Shown here: positions 21,901 through 33,544 of the stretch, piece after piece | Layout of the letters: every line of letters starts with the position of its first letter | Position numbering within the stretch: the first letter of the stretch is position 1 | From: Neocallimastix lanati (nom. inval.) | Lineage: Eukaryota; Neocallimastigomycota; Neocallimastigomycetes; Neocallimastigales; Neocallimastigaceae | Direction: 5' to 3' | Length of the DNA stretch: 64,000 bases | Assembly: GCA_016946835.1 (NCBI GenBank) | Contig: JACVTC010000103.1 | Span: 1 to 64,000, forward strand | Notes under the pieces: generated by a model | Told to the model about the DNA's origin: nothing | The model's input: the letters and a program-made list of their open reading frames with translations, nothing else | Database searches by the model: none | Program-made: the position numbers and the translations under genes

Positions 21901-22194
21901 ATCTTCTACACCCCATGTATTTCCAGATTTAGAAATATGCTTAACTTTGCAACTCTTACAACATTCATATTTACCGTAATCTGGACAACGTTGAAGATCG
22001 GTAATACCACACCAGTCACCATGTTCAACACCCCATTCATTACCATTCTTAGAAACATGTCTAACTTTAGTTCCCTTCTTTTCACAACATGGATAACCTT
22101 CAGCTAAAGACCAACACTTCTTTTTAGCAAAACCTCCATCAAAAGTAAAAGTGCTAGCAACAAATGCTAATAATAACAAAGCAGACTTCTTCAT
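18925..22194 (-). CDS. Secreted GH115 xylan alpha-glucuronidase with two fungal dockerins
   Basis: 1089 residues in a single exon. A signal peptide (about 1-23, ending GFA) marks it as secreted. Two Cys-rich dockerin/CBM10-type modules follow (about 27-65 and 70-108), sharing the pattern CC...V.H(I/V)SK.GN.WGVE.G.WC. A Thr/Ala/Pro linker (about 111-141) leads to the GH115 region (about 142-900), recognisable by RGLFINDEWPAF (about 292), the MWPAMW segment (about 337) and NLGDVLTTEFPLSYF (about 569). A C-terminal beta-sandwich starts near YISIEAEHF (about 919) and runs to the end. GH115 enzymes remove (4-O-methyl-)glucuronic acid from xylan; the dockerins would attach this one to the fungal cellulosome scaffold. 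The ATG is preceded on its strand by A17. Base composition is far richer in GC than the flanks. Origin by transfer from rumen bacteria is plausible for this family but not shown here. Confidence 0.95.
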   Translation of the reverse strand: MKKSALLLLAFVASTFTFDGGFAKKKCWSLAEGYPCCEKKGTKVRHVSKNGNEWGVEHGDWCGITDLQRCPDYGKYECCKSCKVKHISKSGNTWGVEDGKWCSIPYRCEKEEAEASATTAPAEATTATTTSPTPVVPAGPFKITSKDGKSNISFYCEDEEFSGVKKIADMVRNDVKLVTGALPEFNYSLNTTIGEEAAVIFGTVGKSNLFEGVDVSAIKDKYESYVFNVQGNRIYIAGSDKRGTIYGLFHLSELMGVSPFVDWLDLKPIKQETVEITEKDNVVSKEPSVRYRGLFINDEWPAFGNWANHNYGGFNAKMYVHVFELLLRLKGNYMWPAMWSGRFSDDGPGLANAELADELGVVMGSSHHEPCCRAGEEYKYLRGKDSIYGDAWNFRSNEKGITKFWEDGLKRNGKFDNVITVGMRGEADTAIAGDATLADNIQLLRDVLTTQNRLIKEYVNEDIMSVPRMLALYKEVEPYFYGDEETKGLMDDPILDGVTLMLCDDNHGNLRTVPSEAMRKHPGGYGMYYHFDYHGSPFSYEWINTNYLPKVQEQMTAAYDFGIRNIWIVNLGDVLTTEFPLSYFLDLAYDYEKYSTLDFNTFDYTKQWIGKQFASLTEEQRADIEFIFNNYNKLAFIRRTESVNSETYHPVNFGESEKILSLAEEVIDRAEKLKKEIDVKSDVYEAFFTQVYFAAKGTMNVLKLQLLSGKNHWYATHGMLAANPFVEKIKQCVKVDDDLVKELDELKDGRWYGMGWSEHIGFTRWNEEENLMPVYMTTDGARRTRIGAWVEGTSTVTSGQDWTKQTLKLDAFKNPDVKEAVINVAKCSKKEIKVSAEIIDGDFLSYEIKDGKDADVSKVVVTVDRKKLAKASEKKCTINITVPHDDVSGGNIVVVVDVDAEVPNVDYPKGTFVQTTSYISIEAEHFISQKNGTDSSWKVIEGYGKTLSAIKAYPVINVYNDVSEAPYVEYNFVLNEGGAMAFDFYQNPSNPAFMDNKLQFAIDINGKVIVHDVVDSKTFAVGDNKYPWSDDVTNEIRISTVNVECKSGLNSLKFYPITPNIVLEKIIIRPESLKMPESYLGAPETYYVN

Positions 22195-22211
22195 TTTTTT
22201 TTTTTTTTTTT
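22195..22211 (-). other. A17 tract directly before the GH115 start codon
   Basis: On the coding strand 17 consecutive A residues abut the ATG at 22194. It may be part of the 5' untranslated region or core promoter. Poly-A leaders can favour initiation, but A tracts are so frequent here that this may be background. Confidence 0.35.
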
Positions 22212-25200
22212 ACAAAAAATTTCTTAATTTAATATTATTATTTATTATTTATTTATTTATTTTTTTACTTTATTTATTTATTTACAATTTGAAAATATAT
22301 TTATTTTATTTTAACTAGCAAATTGTAATTATTTTTTTTTAACTATTTTTACAATCTGAAAATAAATTATTTTATTTCTTCTAGCAAATTGTAACTTAGT
22401 TTTTTCTAATTTAACAATTTTAAATATAAAATTTATAATTTTATATTTTGATAAAATTTATCTATTTTTAATTGTATTCTAGATACAAATAAAATCTATT
22501 ATTTTATCTTTGATGATATGATAAAATGTAGATGATTTTTTTTCTTTATATACCTCTTTTTTTTTTCATATATATTACTATTTTTTTATTATTAATAATT
22601 ATTAATTTTTTTCTAATACTATTTTATCTCAAAACTTTGGAAATTTAATTCAAAAATATATTAAACCAATTAAAACAATTAATTTATGAGTCATTTATAT
22701 TTGGTTCCTGTTGAAATAAAATTTATACTTATAAAAAAATAATCAATACGTATAAACTTTAATTATTATTAATTTTGATATAAAATTTTTAAATTATAAA
22801 CAAAATAAATTAAAAAAATCTTACATATATATAAAGTTTATTTTAAAATATATTTTTTCAATTAAACTTTTAATAGATTTTTTCATATAATTTACTATGT
22901 TATATATATATTATAAAAATATATATATATCGAATATATGTTTTTATCTATCTAGATAATATATATGATATTATATTTAAAAATTAAATATTTTTCTTTT
23001 TTATGTTATTTACATAAATTATATGGTATCATTTCATGCTAATAGAAAAATTTTTATATATATTTAAATGAATAGCAAATACTGATTTAAAACTTTGTAT
23101 TAATAATAAAACAATAAAAAATTCATTATACATTTAAAAAAGGAGATCTAAGTAATATTAATTTATAAATCTTTCATAATTGAAAGCTAAAAGGCGCTAT
23201 TAAACTTTGGTAAACAAGAGTAATTTTTAAAATAAATATCATTTTTAATTCGAATGTTATTGAATCTTCCTTTATTTTAATTAAAAAATTATTAAAATCT
23301 TCCTTTTTTTTAATTAAATTATTATTAAAAAAATTTTTAAAAAAAAAAGAACAAAGGAAAAAAAAAAAAAAAGTGAGAGAAAAAAAGGAATAATAATATT
23401 ATAAATTAATTTAACTATGAAAAAATATTAATAATATATAATTATTAAAAAGTTTAAAAAAGTTAAAATTAAGATTTTATATTGAAGCATTTTTTTTTTT
23501 CAAAACTTTATTATATAAACAAAAAAAAATTGTTTTTTTAAAATAAATATACTATTTAATAACTTTATTATTATAAATTTTTTATAATATTGATAATATA
23601 ATGTATTATTAAATAAATAGATTATTCCTTTTTTTTTTTTTTTTTTTTTAATAAACTAAAATAAATATTAATATAATATTAATATATTATCTTTATATAA
23701 ATTTAATTTCTAATATAAAAATAAATTAAAATTATTATTTATATTAAATAAATATTTATTTGTGATATGAAAAATTTTTTATAAGAAAGAAATATAATGG
23801 CTAAAGTTATATATTAAATATTTTCATTTTCATATTGATGGTAAACAATAAAATTTTTTAAAAAAAATATATATATATATTTAAATAATAAAAAATATTT
23901 ATATTAAATAAAGTTATAAAAAAAAAATCAAAAGAATTTATATTAAATAAATTAATTGTAAAAAAAAAAAATTTCCTTTTTTAAAATTATTAGATAGTTT
24001 TGGAAAACTGTCCATGATGAATATAAAACTTATTTTATTCATTTTAAAAATTTTTAACATTTTCTTTCCTTATTAATTAAGTTGCACAAGTAATATATAA
24101 TATAATAATAAAAAAATACAATATATATAATACAAATTTATTTAAATAAAACTAAAAAAAGAATATATTAAATGGTTCAAACATTATGACTACGGTTAAT
24201 GTAACTTAGAGTAATCCTTTACTTCAATATATTATAAAATTTTTGAGATATATAATACCAATTAAAAAATTCACATGTAATTATAAAACAATGATATGAT
24301 TCATAAAAACATAGTATTAATATACTAGATTTCATCATTCAACTTAATTAGCTATTACAAATAAAAAAATATTTTAAGATTTTTAACATTATTAAATTTT
24401 AATTAATACTTTTATCAGATAAATAGAATTTACCCTTATCCCTACTTCTTTATGGGAGTAATTTTGTATTTAATATTTAATTTAAATTAAAATAACCAAT
24501 ATATATAAATAACCAGTATGATTTATATAAATTTAATTTATAATTAAATAATATTATAAAAATTTAAATATAACTTCATATTAACCATTTTATCATTTTA
24601 AACAATAAAAATATATTAAAAGAGTATAACTACTTATATAAAATCTGATATATAAATAATAAAAGTTTAATAATTATTGATTTAAATAAATTTTAAAGAT
24701 ACTTTCCTTAATTTCTTTAACAAATGACATAACTTTCATAATAGGTTTATATAGCTATTTAACATTTTTTATTAAAAAAAAAAAATAAATTCTATTTTTC
24801 ATGTTTCGATATACGTAATAGATTACGAAATACAAATTTTATATAATTAAATACAAAAATGTCAAAAGAAAAAAAAAGTTTAAAAACATATTTATTATAG
24901 AAAGTTTCATATAGCTTAACAAATATATTACTTTATATTATATTATTTAGACTTTTATAAATTTTTTTTAATACATACATTATTTCCTTTTTTATGTATC
25001 CCAAAATTGGCTATTAATTTTTTCCATAAATACTACTAAATTCCGTATAATATAAAACTTAAAATATATTATTAAAAAATTTAAACTCTATTAAATATTA
25101 AAAATAATAATAAAAAAATTTTTTTTATATATTTTAATATTACTTTTATATTTTAAGTTAACATTAATTTCTACTAGATATTATTTTTTAGTCCTATGAA

Positions 25201-25687
25201 AATAATCACCAATATAAATATATTTAATTTTTAAAAATAATAAATATTATATTTATTTAAAAGATTAAATAATATATTTCTATATTGTTAATTTAATCTT
25301 AATATATTTCATAATTTATTAAAAAAAAATAGCTATTTTCCCTAAAACAAATAATATTTTTTAAAAAATTAATTTAATATTACATAATAATGATTTAAAC
25401 ATATTATTATTTTAAATAAAATAAAAAGTACACTCCCTTAAAAATTAATACTTAATATTAAGCTTTCAGTTAAATTTCATAATCCATATAATATTTAGGT
25501 TTGAATAAATAATAGAGGTGTTTTTTCTTAATTAATAAAATATATGACGTAACATTTACAATAAATTTAAAAAGATATATTAAAATATTTTATAAACAAA
25601 CAAACAAATAAAAATTCTTTTTTCTTTTGTAATCATTTTTAATATAATTAAATGGAAAAGAAGATGTAATAGAAAAAGATGATCATC

Positions 25688-25735
<48 letters not shown>

Positions 25736-25885
25736 GAATAATATGTTTAATTTACAAATAATTCTTTTTAAAATATATTAAATTTAGATAAATTAATTGT
25801 GTTCCTTTTCTACAAGTACAAATTTTTATATCTATATATGAACTTCTATATTTATATATTTACTGAAACTGAAATGCTTCTATAT

Positions 25886-25936
<51 letters not shown>

Positions 25937-26411
25937 TAATAAATAGTATTAAAACCTTTTTTTTTTTTAGATATTTTATTTGGATATGATATCCATATGA
26001 TAATAATTTTATTATTTCGATTTTTCCAATTCTTTGAAATAAAAACAATGAGATTTATACAGCTAATTACGATAAATATATTCATTAATATTAAACAAAG
26101 TTTATATACTTTCTTTACTATTTATTTTATTTATATTAAATTTCTTGAATATTGATGTTGGAAGTTGATGTTGTTTAAGATGCTATAATTATTTAACCTC
26201 TGAAATTAATAATTATATTATCTTGAATAACATCTTTTATAATGCGTAGTAACTCTCTCTCGAACTTAAAAATCATAATAGAATAATATTTACTGAATTT
26301 TTCTTAAAAAAAAATGAATGAAAGATTGTTTAAATCAAACATTCAAGTAGTAATTAGGGAATGGATCGATTAACTAATGAAATGAATATTTAGATTAATA
26401 AACAAATATTC

Positions 26412-26416
<5 letters not shown>

Positions 26417-26468
<52 letters not shown>
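26417..26468. repeat. A52 homopolymer
   Basis: The longest uninterrupted A run noted. It is one of many A or T runs above 30 nt in the window; others include 25694-25734, 30362-30398, 32104-32151 and 54921-54956. Confidence 0.9.
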
Positions 26469-26469
<1 letters not shown>

Positions 26470-26503
26470 ATAGAATTATAAAATTAAATTTAATTAAAAT
26501 AAA

Positions 26504-26539
<36 letters not shown>

Positions 26540-26694
26540 TCTCTATGAATTAATAAATATATAATATTATTAATCTATCATATTATTAAAAATGAATGAT
26601 ATCCACCTTTTGATTTTTATTATTTTTTAGAAATCAATGATAATAATAATAATAATAATATATAATTCATTCATTCATTCATTCCAAAGTGAAT

Positions 26695-26737
<43 letters not shown>

Positions 26738-27238
26738 TTATAGATATTAATAATGAATTAATTAATTCCATATAACATATAAGTAAATTTCATCTAAATT
26801 TATAATATAATTGATGAAAACAATAAAAATAGTTTTTTTTTTTTTTTTTTCCAATTAGGAAATTAATGGACATCATTACTATTTTTTTTAATTCTTTTTT
26901 TTTTTTTTGTTGTTGTTGTTTATATTAAATAAACTAAAACTTATAAGTTAAAAATGGAATCCAACTAATTAGACTTTTCTTTTCTTCTTTTTTTTAAATA
27001 TAATTATAAAATTGATTATATTATAAAGTATCGTAAAGTATTGTTGTAGTATCAAATTAATATATAATATACTTCTATTAATGAAAAAAAAAAGTAATAT
27101 TAATTTTTATATAAAAAAAATAAAAAAGGAAAAAAAATGAAAAAAAAATAAAATAAAATAAAACTTTTAATATAATTTTTTTATTTTTAAATAAAACTGT
27201 AATAAAAACAAATTTTAAATTTTTTAATATTAATTATA

Positions 27239-27432
27239 CATATATTTATATTTATATTTATATGTATATTTATATTTATATTTATATTTCATATTTAATA
27301 TTTATATTTAATATTTATATTTTATATTTATATTTATATTTATATGTATATTTATATTTATATGTATATTTATATTTATATGTATATTTATATTTAATAT
27401 TTATATTTATATATATATTTATATTTATATAT
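27239..27432. repeat. TATATT-type hexamer array
   Basis: Roughly 190 bp of TATATT units interrupted by TATATG and ATATTTA variants. The chance frame over it is pure Tyr/Ile/Leu low complexity and not a gene. Confidence 0.85.
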
Positions 27433-28239
27433 ATAAAATTACATAAAAAAAAAAAATAAAAAATAAAAAAAAAAAGTTTTCCCATTATTATTTTAGTGTT
27501 TATTTAAAAGATATATTATAAGTTATATAATTAATAGCATTATTTATATAAATATTTAATTATAATATATTAAAAATGTATAACGATAAATTAAGGAAAA
27601 TTAATAAAAAATTTTAAAAAAAAAAAAAAAAAAATTGAAACTTTTAACAATACTTTAATACTAATAGAAATAAAAGTATTACTTAATATAGAATTATATA
27701 ATTAATGTTGACCTATTTATATAAATATAATATATTATTATATAATTACTATTATGGCTTATCCTAGTGAAATTATTTTTTGTCCTGATGATATTATTTT
27801 AAATAATAAAAAAAAAAATTTTTTTTTTTTTCAAGTAGATATTTTTTAAATAATAAATTTTAATTTTGATAATGATTTTAATTTATTTTATTAATTTATA
27901 TTAATTTTATTGATATATATATATATATATAATTTTTATTTATTTCTAATTCAATAATGTTTCTATTATTTTTATATATATAATTATAATTATTGTATAA
28001 AATATTAAAAAAGAAAGTATTGAGTAAAATATAATATGCATATCTTAAAAAAGAGAATTAAAATCGAAGAATTTAGTTTCTATTTATTCATTGTGAACTT
28101 GTATTAAAAGTCCTTACTTGTCATTTCTTCAATACTCTGACTCTTTTAATTGTGTAAAAAAAATTTTCATATATAATTCAAAAAATAGCTCAAAGGTGGC
28201 TACCATTAACATATATAATTTTGGTCAGAAATTTAGTTA

Positions 28240-28425
28240 ATTAATAATCTATATAGAATAAAAAAAAAAAGTTATAATCTATATAGAATAAAAAAAAAAT
28301 TATAATCTATATAGAATAAAAAAAAATTATAATCTATATAGAATAAAAAAAAAGTTATAATCTATATAGAATAAAAAAAATTATAATCTATAGAATAAAA
28401 AAAAAAAAAAAAAAAAAAAAACATA
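28240..28425. repeat. 27-30 bp tandem repeat, six copies
   Basis: Six copies of TTATAATCTATATAGAATA followed by 8-11 A residues, the last copy lacking one TATA and ending in a long A run. Unit lengths vary only through the A tract, which suggests growth by slippage plus unequal exchange. Confidence 0.9.
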
Positions 28426-28726
28426 AATCATAATATGAAGTATTTTTATATATTTTATTCCTCTATTTTGAATTGTAAAACATTTAAATTATTAATTTCA
28501 TCAAATAATCAAATAAAAAACGTATAAATATGTTTTTTTTTTAATTTTCTTTTAACCTAAAGAAAATAAATTTTATAAAAAAAAATGTAAAAAAAAAGGA
28601 AAATAAAGAACTACCTTTCTTTTCTTCTCGAACAAAATAAAAAAAAAAAAAAAAGGTCATTAATGAAATCAAAAAATTTGAATAAAATATAATGGAAAGG
28701 GTTAGATTCAAATATGTAATACCATT

Positions 28727-28764
<38 letters not shown>

Positions 28765-29029
28765 ATATAGAAAGTATAATAAAATAAAATATATATATTA
28801 TAATTAACATAAACGAGAATTAATTTTTAAAAAAAATATGATTAAATGTCTTTTTTTTACCAAATATAGTTTATTTAATAAACCAAAAAAGTTATCTAAA
28901 GAATCCACTAACCTCTCCTTTAAATCCCAAAAAAAAAAAAATTAATACAAATAATTGAATTTTAATATAGAGTATTTATTAGTTTTTAATAAAAAAAAAA
29001 AAAAAAAAAGTATTAATTTATTTATTTTT
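28426..29029. other. AT-rich spacer
   Basis: Long A and T runs (T34 near 28730-28763) and no supported frame. Minus-strand Lys/Phe-rich chance frames are homopolymer artefacts. Confidence 0.6.
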
Positions 29030-29975
29030 TTTTATAAAATACAAAGAGAATACTCTTTCATTATTCTATTATATATTAAAAGTATATATTATTTTATTGT
29101 TCCTTATACAATAACTACATTATAATTATATTTTGTATATTATATGACATGTATTATTGAAATAATTACAACTAAAGATAATTTTAATATATATATATAT
29201 GTATAAACTTAATCTTTTTTTTTTATAGAAAAGGAAAGTGAATAATCATTAACTGCTTATAATTATTTATTAAAAATAAATAATATTTATATGTAATAAA
29301 TATATTTAAACTATATAGTATATATTATATAATATGCATTATTGGAACAATTACTCTTAAAGACATTTAAATAAATAAGTAAATAAAATAAATTATGATG
29401 AATTTTATTAAATTTTTTTTTATATAAAATACATAGAGAATACTCTTTCATTATTCTATTATATATTAAAGTATATATCTTATTTTATTGTTCCTTATAC
29501 AATAACTACATTATAATTATATTTTGTGTATTATTGAAATAATTACTACTGAAAGAATTTTATTATATATATATATATATATATGTATTTACATAAACTT
29601 AATCTACTTTTTTTTTATAGAATAGGAAAGTAAATAATCTTTAACTGTTTGTAATTATTAAAAGATATATAATATTTATATGTAATAAATATATTATAAT
29701 AATATTTCATGTATTATATGACATGTATTATTGAAATAATTACTACAAAAAATACTAACACATAAAAAATAACAAAAATTGTTCAATGATTAATTTTTTT
29801 ATTTTTTTTTAAAAAAAAAAAATAGAAAGAGAATACTCTTTCATTAATTTATTATTTATTAATATGAATATATACTATTTAATTGAGTTTTATTCAATAA
29901 ATTCATTATAATTATATGACTTATATTAAATGACATGCATTAGTGAAATAATTACCATAAAATATTTTTAAATTA
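29030..29975. repeat. Diverged about 390-bp tandem repeat, 2.4 copies
   Basis: The marker AGAGAATACTCTTTCATTA recurs at 29045, 29435 and 29828 (spacings 390 and 393). Downstream blocks are also shared: TTCCTTATACAATAACTACA, TATTGAAATAATTAC and a TATAGAA(A/T)AGGAAAGT block. The first two copies are close; the third is more diverged and truncated. AAAGAG...CTCTTT forms a small hairpin at the marker. No frame is conserved across copies, so it is a noncoding repeat. Confidence 0.85.
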
Positions 29976-30039
29976 AAAAAAATAAAAAAAAAAAGTAACA
30001 TTAATAAATAAATATTTTATGTTTTCTTAATTTGTAAAT

Positions 30040-30078
<39 letters not shown>

Positions 30079-30359
30079 AAGTATTTTCGGTAAAAAATGA
30101 TAATAATCTTGTCCCTAAACTATAAAATTTTAAATAATAATTCTGACCAGTAGGATTCAATGATATTAGTAATTTTTTTTTTTTTTTTTATTCTTATTAC
30201 TTCATTATTTCATAAAACATGTGTCATTAGTTCAAAAAAATTTAAGCATAACAAAAGTATAATTGATATAATTTTTATAATAAAATATAATAAATATATA
30301 TTTTTATATATAATAAAATAATATTTTAAATTCCTTTGCTTAATGTAAACTATTACAAA

Positions 30360-30402
<43 letters not shown>

Positions 30403-30430
30403 TTTTACTCTAATAATATATAAAACAATA
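29976..30430. other. AT-rich spacer
   Basis: Long T (about 30048-30075) and A (30362-30398) tracts in A/T sequence. No gene seen. Confidence 0.6.
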
Positions 30431-30588
30431 TATCTTGACCATAAAAAGAATATATTATTATTATTTTATTTATTATAATTTTATCTTGACCATAAAAAGA
30501 ATATATTGTTATTATTTTATTAATTATAATTTTATCTTGACCATAAAAAGAACATATTGTTATATTTATTTCATTTATTATAATTTTA
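30431..30588. repeat. 51-bp tandem repeat, three copies
   Basis: TATCTTGACCATAAAAAGAA begins at 30431, 30482 and 30533, each followed by TATATT, a TTATT stretch and TTTATTATAATTT. Copies differ at a handful of positions. Confidence 0.9.
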
Positions 30589-32101
30589 TGTTATGAAAGG
30601 GTTGAATAAATTTTACTATGATATAACATAAATTCTTATTTTAATCTTTTTGGGAGATCTCTTTGTAATATTTCTTTATTTATATACAATAGAAGTATAA
30701 AAAAACTAATTTTAATCATAATTTAAAATAAAATATAATAAAGTTTATTATATTTAATATTTAAGTATTCTTTTGTAGTTTATAAAATTTTTGTAATAAA
30801 TTATGTATAATAAAGTTAGGTTACTAATATAAAATATTATAATATTCACTTTTCAATATTAAATCATTAATTTTATATAATATTATTTTCAAAAATGAAA
30901 TTATTATTACGCCACAATTATTCAATCAAATTTAAATAAATTAATTTAATAATATTCATATTAATTAAGGTTTATAATTATAATTTATATAAATTGATAT
31001 ATATTAAATATGTATAAAATATAATAACAAATGAAAAATAATGAATTTTATATAAAATAAAGTTTAATAATAAAAATGAAACGTTTCATATATTTTTATA
31101 TCATAATTTTGAAATAATAAAAAAAAAAACATTAATAAATACATATATATATAATTATTTTCAGTCTATATTTACTTTTATAAATTTGTTAAAATGAATT
31201 TATCATTTAAAATAAAAATATAATTTATTAATATATAATTTTCATAATTAATAACAAATAAAGCAAGAAGGTATACTCTCTTTCTAGTTTTTATTTTTAT
31301 TTATTTTATTTTTTTTTTTTTAATTCATCATTCAAAAAAGAAGTTAAAAAAAAATAATTATAATAATAATAATAATAATAAAAATTAATTTAATAAAAAA
31401 TAAATTTTATTTTAAAAAAATGAGAATTAATAATAAAAATAATTTAATAAAAAACAATAGTAATATTAATAAATAATAATATTAATAAATAATAATATTA
31501 ATAATTATAAATATTTAAAAAAATATTAATAAGAATAAAAAATTAAAAAAAAAAAATAAAATGAAATAAAATAATAATAATGTTATTATTATTATTATTT
31601 ATTAAATTATTTAATAATAATAATAAATAATTTAATAATAATGATAATGATAATGACAATAAATAATTTAAATAAAAAATAAGTATTAATGATAATAAAG
31701 AATTTTAAAAAAAATTGCAATACTAATTTAATAAAAATGATGAATCATACAACACATTTTCAATTAGTGCTAAGTTCCAAAAGAATTAGGAAAATATTTA
31801 TTTCATTTCATTATCATATAATTAAAATTTTATTAATATATTGTTAGAATTTAGATATATTCTTATAAAGTATTATCTATATTTTTATTCCTAATTAATA
31901 ATTAGTGATAATTAGTTTATTATTATTTCTTTTAATTTTAGATTTTTATATAAAATATATCTTTGATTTTTTTTTTTTTTTTTTTGGAAATCAAGAGTTA
32001 TTATTTTATTATTTTATAATAAATAATAAATAATAAATATATTTGTAATTTTAAATAATTAATAATTAATAAAAAATATATTTTAATAAAACATATCTTA
32101 T

Positions 32102-32154
<53 letters not shown>

Positions 32155-32470
32155 TTGTTGTGTTGTGTTTATTGCTTATTTTAAAATATTAATAATATAC
32201 TTAATATACTCTACCTAATAATGATTAAGTATTTCGAATATTAAATTTACTATGGCTTTCCCATTTAATTAAATTAAACATTATTATGTATTTTATTATG
32301 TATTATGTATATTATAAATTATGTATTCGTATTTATTAATGTATTCTTAATTATTAAATGTATTATTTTATATTTTAATGTAAAGTTCTATAAATGGAAC
32401 TAAATAGATATTTATTATAATTTTATTTTCGAAATAATTATATTAATCCATAAATAATAATATTATTTAG
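30589..32470. other. AT-rich gene desert
   Basis: No gene seen. It has TTA/TAA-rich stretches at 31340-31700 and a T48 run (32104-32151) followed by TACATTGTTGTGTTG. Confidence 0.6.
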
Positions 32471-32479
32471 GTAGGTTTT

Positions 32480-32647
32480 TCTATTTTATGTAATTCTTCT
32501 CGTTCCACGGTTGCTTCTTTTGCCTTTTCCTGCTTGACATCCGTTGCTGCAGGAATTCCTCAACTTTTTTGAAGTTCAGCCACGCTAACCTGACTACTTG
32601 TCTCATCATCTGCCACTCTTTTTTCTATTACACCAAGGAGATTTTGT

Positions 32648-32686
<39 letters not shown>

Positions 32687-32811
32687 TTCCCGTATTCTGA
32701 TGCCTTGTAAGTGGTGCTTCTATTAGGGGTAAGGCTCATGGCTGCAGCAATACTATTAATTGAGCTTTTTAGAGATTTACCTCTTGTGGTTTTCCATGTT
32801 GTATCTTGCAT
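32480..32811 (-). pseudogene. Gene relic split by a poly-A run (no family recognised)
   Basis: On the minus strand an ATG at 32811 opens 42 codons of ordinary amino-acid composition (starting MQDTTWKTTRGK, ending KASEYGK) that run straight into a long A tract (32651-32684). Beyond the tract the same direction resumes as protein-like sequence (KLQNLLGVIEKRVADDE...VSVAELQKS, then a stop and a shifted EKAKEATVERE piece). GC content is well above the flanks. It looks like coding DNA broken by homopolymer growth and point changes, perhaps a retroelement ORF. No homologue is recognised. Confidence 0.45.
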
Positions 32812-33511
32812 TTTTAAATTTATTTTTTTTATATTGCCTAATTATAATTAAAATTTATTTAAAATATTATTTATTCATTTATGTATATATATATATATTT
32901 ATTTATTTTTTTTTTTTTGTTAAATATTAAATAATTTAACATTAAAAAAAAAAAAATTTATTTTTTGGTCAATCACCCATATATATATCAATTTATAAAA
33001 AAAAAAAAAAAAAGAGTATGATAATAAATTTTCGGAATTTTGTTATAATTTTTATTAATTAAAAAGCACTTTCTCCAAAAATTTTGATAAATTTTAATAA
33101 TAAATTATTAATAAAAATAAATTTCGGAATATATATATGTATAAATTTTAAAAAAATTAAAAATTTTCAATTTAAAGGAAAAAAAAAAAAAAATTTTTTT
33201 TTTTAAAATTTAATTTAAATGGTGGCTTACTTACTTACTATTCGTGGCGCAGAAAATTTTAATCAAAAAAAAATTTTTTTTTGAACTTTAAAAAAAATTA
33301 AATGATTATTATTATTAAAAAATATTATTATATGTAAGATTTAATATAAATCTATATAATTTATGAAAAATTTAACAAAGTAATACTTTATGGATTAATT
33401 TACATTTTATTACTAGAATTTTTAAAGTTAAAATAAAAGACAAGTAATAAATTACATTAAAAATAAATTAAATATATATATATATATAGAACAGAAAATT
33501 TAAACTCATAC

Positions 33512-33544
<33 letters not shown>

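Larger units (their letters stand above)
22212..28239. other. AT-rich gene desert with homopolymers and microsatellites
   Basis: No gene supported. Notable simple sequences are A41 (25694-25734), CA8-type then TA repeats (about 25884-25932), A52 (26417-26468), ATTC and TTTA arrays (26668-26740), and TATATT-type repeats (27239-27432). A few stretches around 24170-24360 are compositionally more complex but have stops in all frames. Confidence 0.6.

Noticed and set aside
27262-27459. 65-residue Tyr/Ile/Leu frame, possibly telomere-like repeat
   Set aside because: TATATT hexamers are not a fungal telomere repeat, and the frame is an artefact of the array.
28541-28810. 89-residue Lys/Phe-rich minus-strand frame
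   Set aside because: Made of A and T homopolymers.
28240-30588. CRISPR array
   Set aside because: Repeats are directly adjacent tandem units without unique spacers, in a eukaryotic context with no cas genes.
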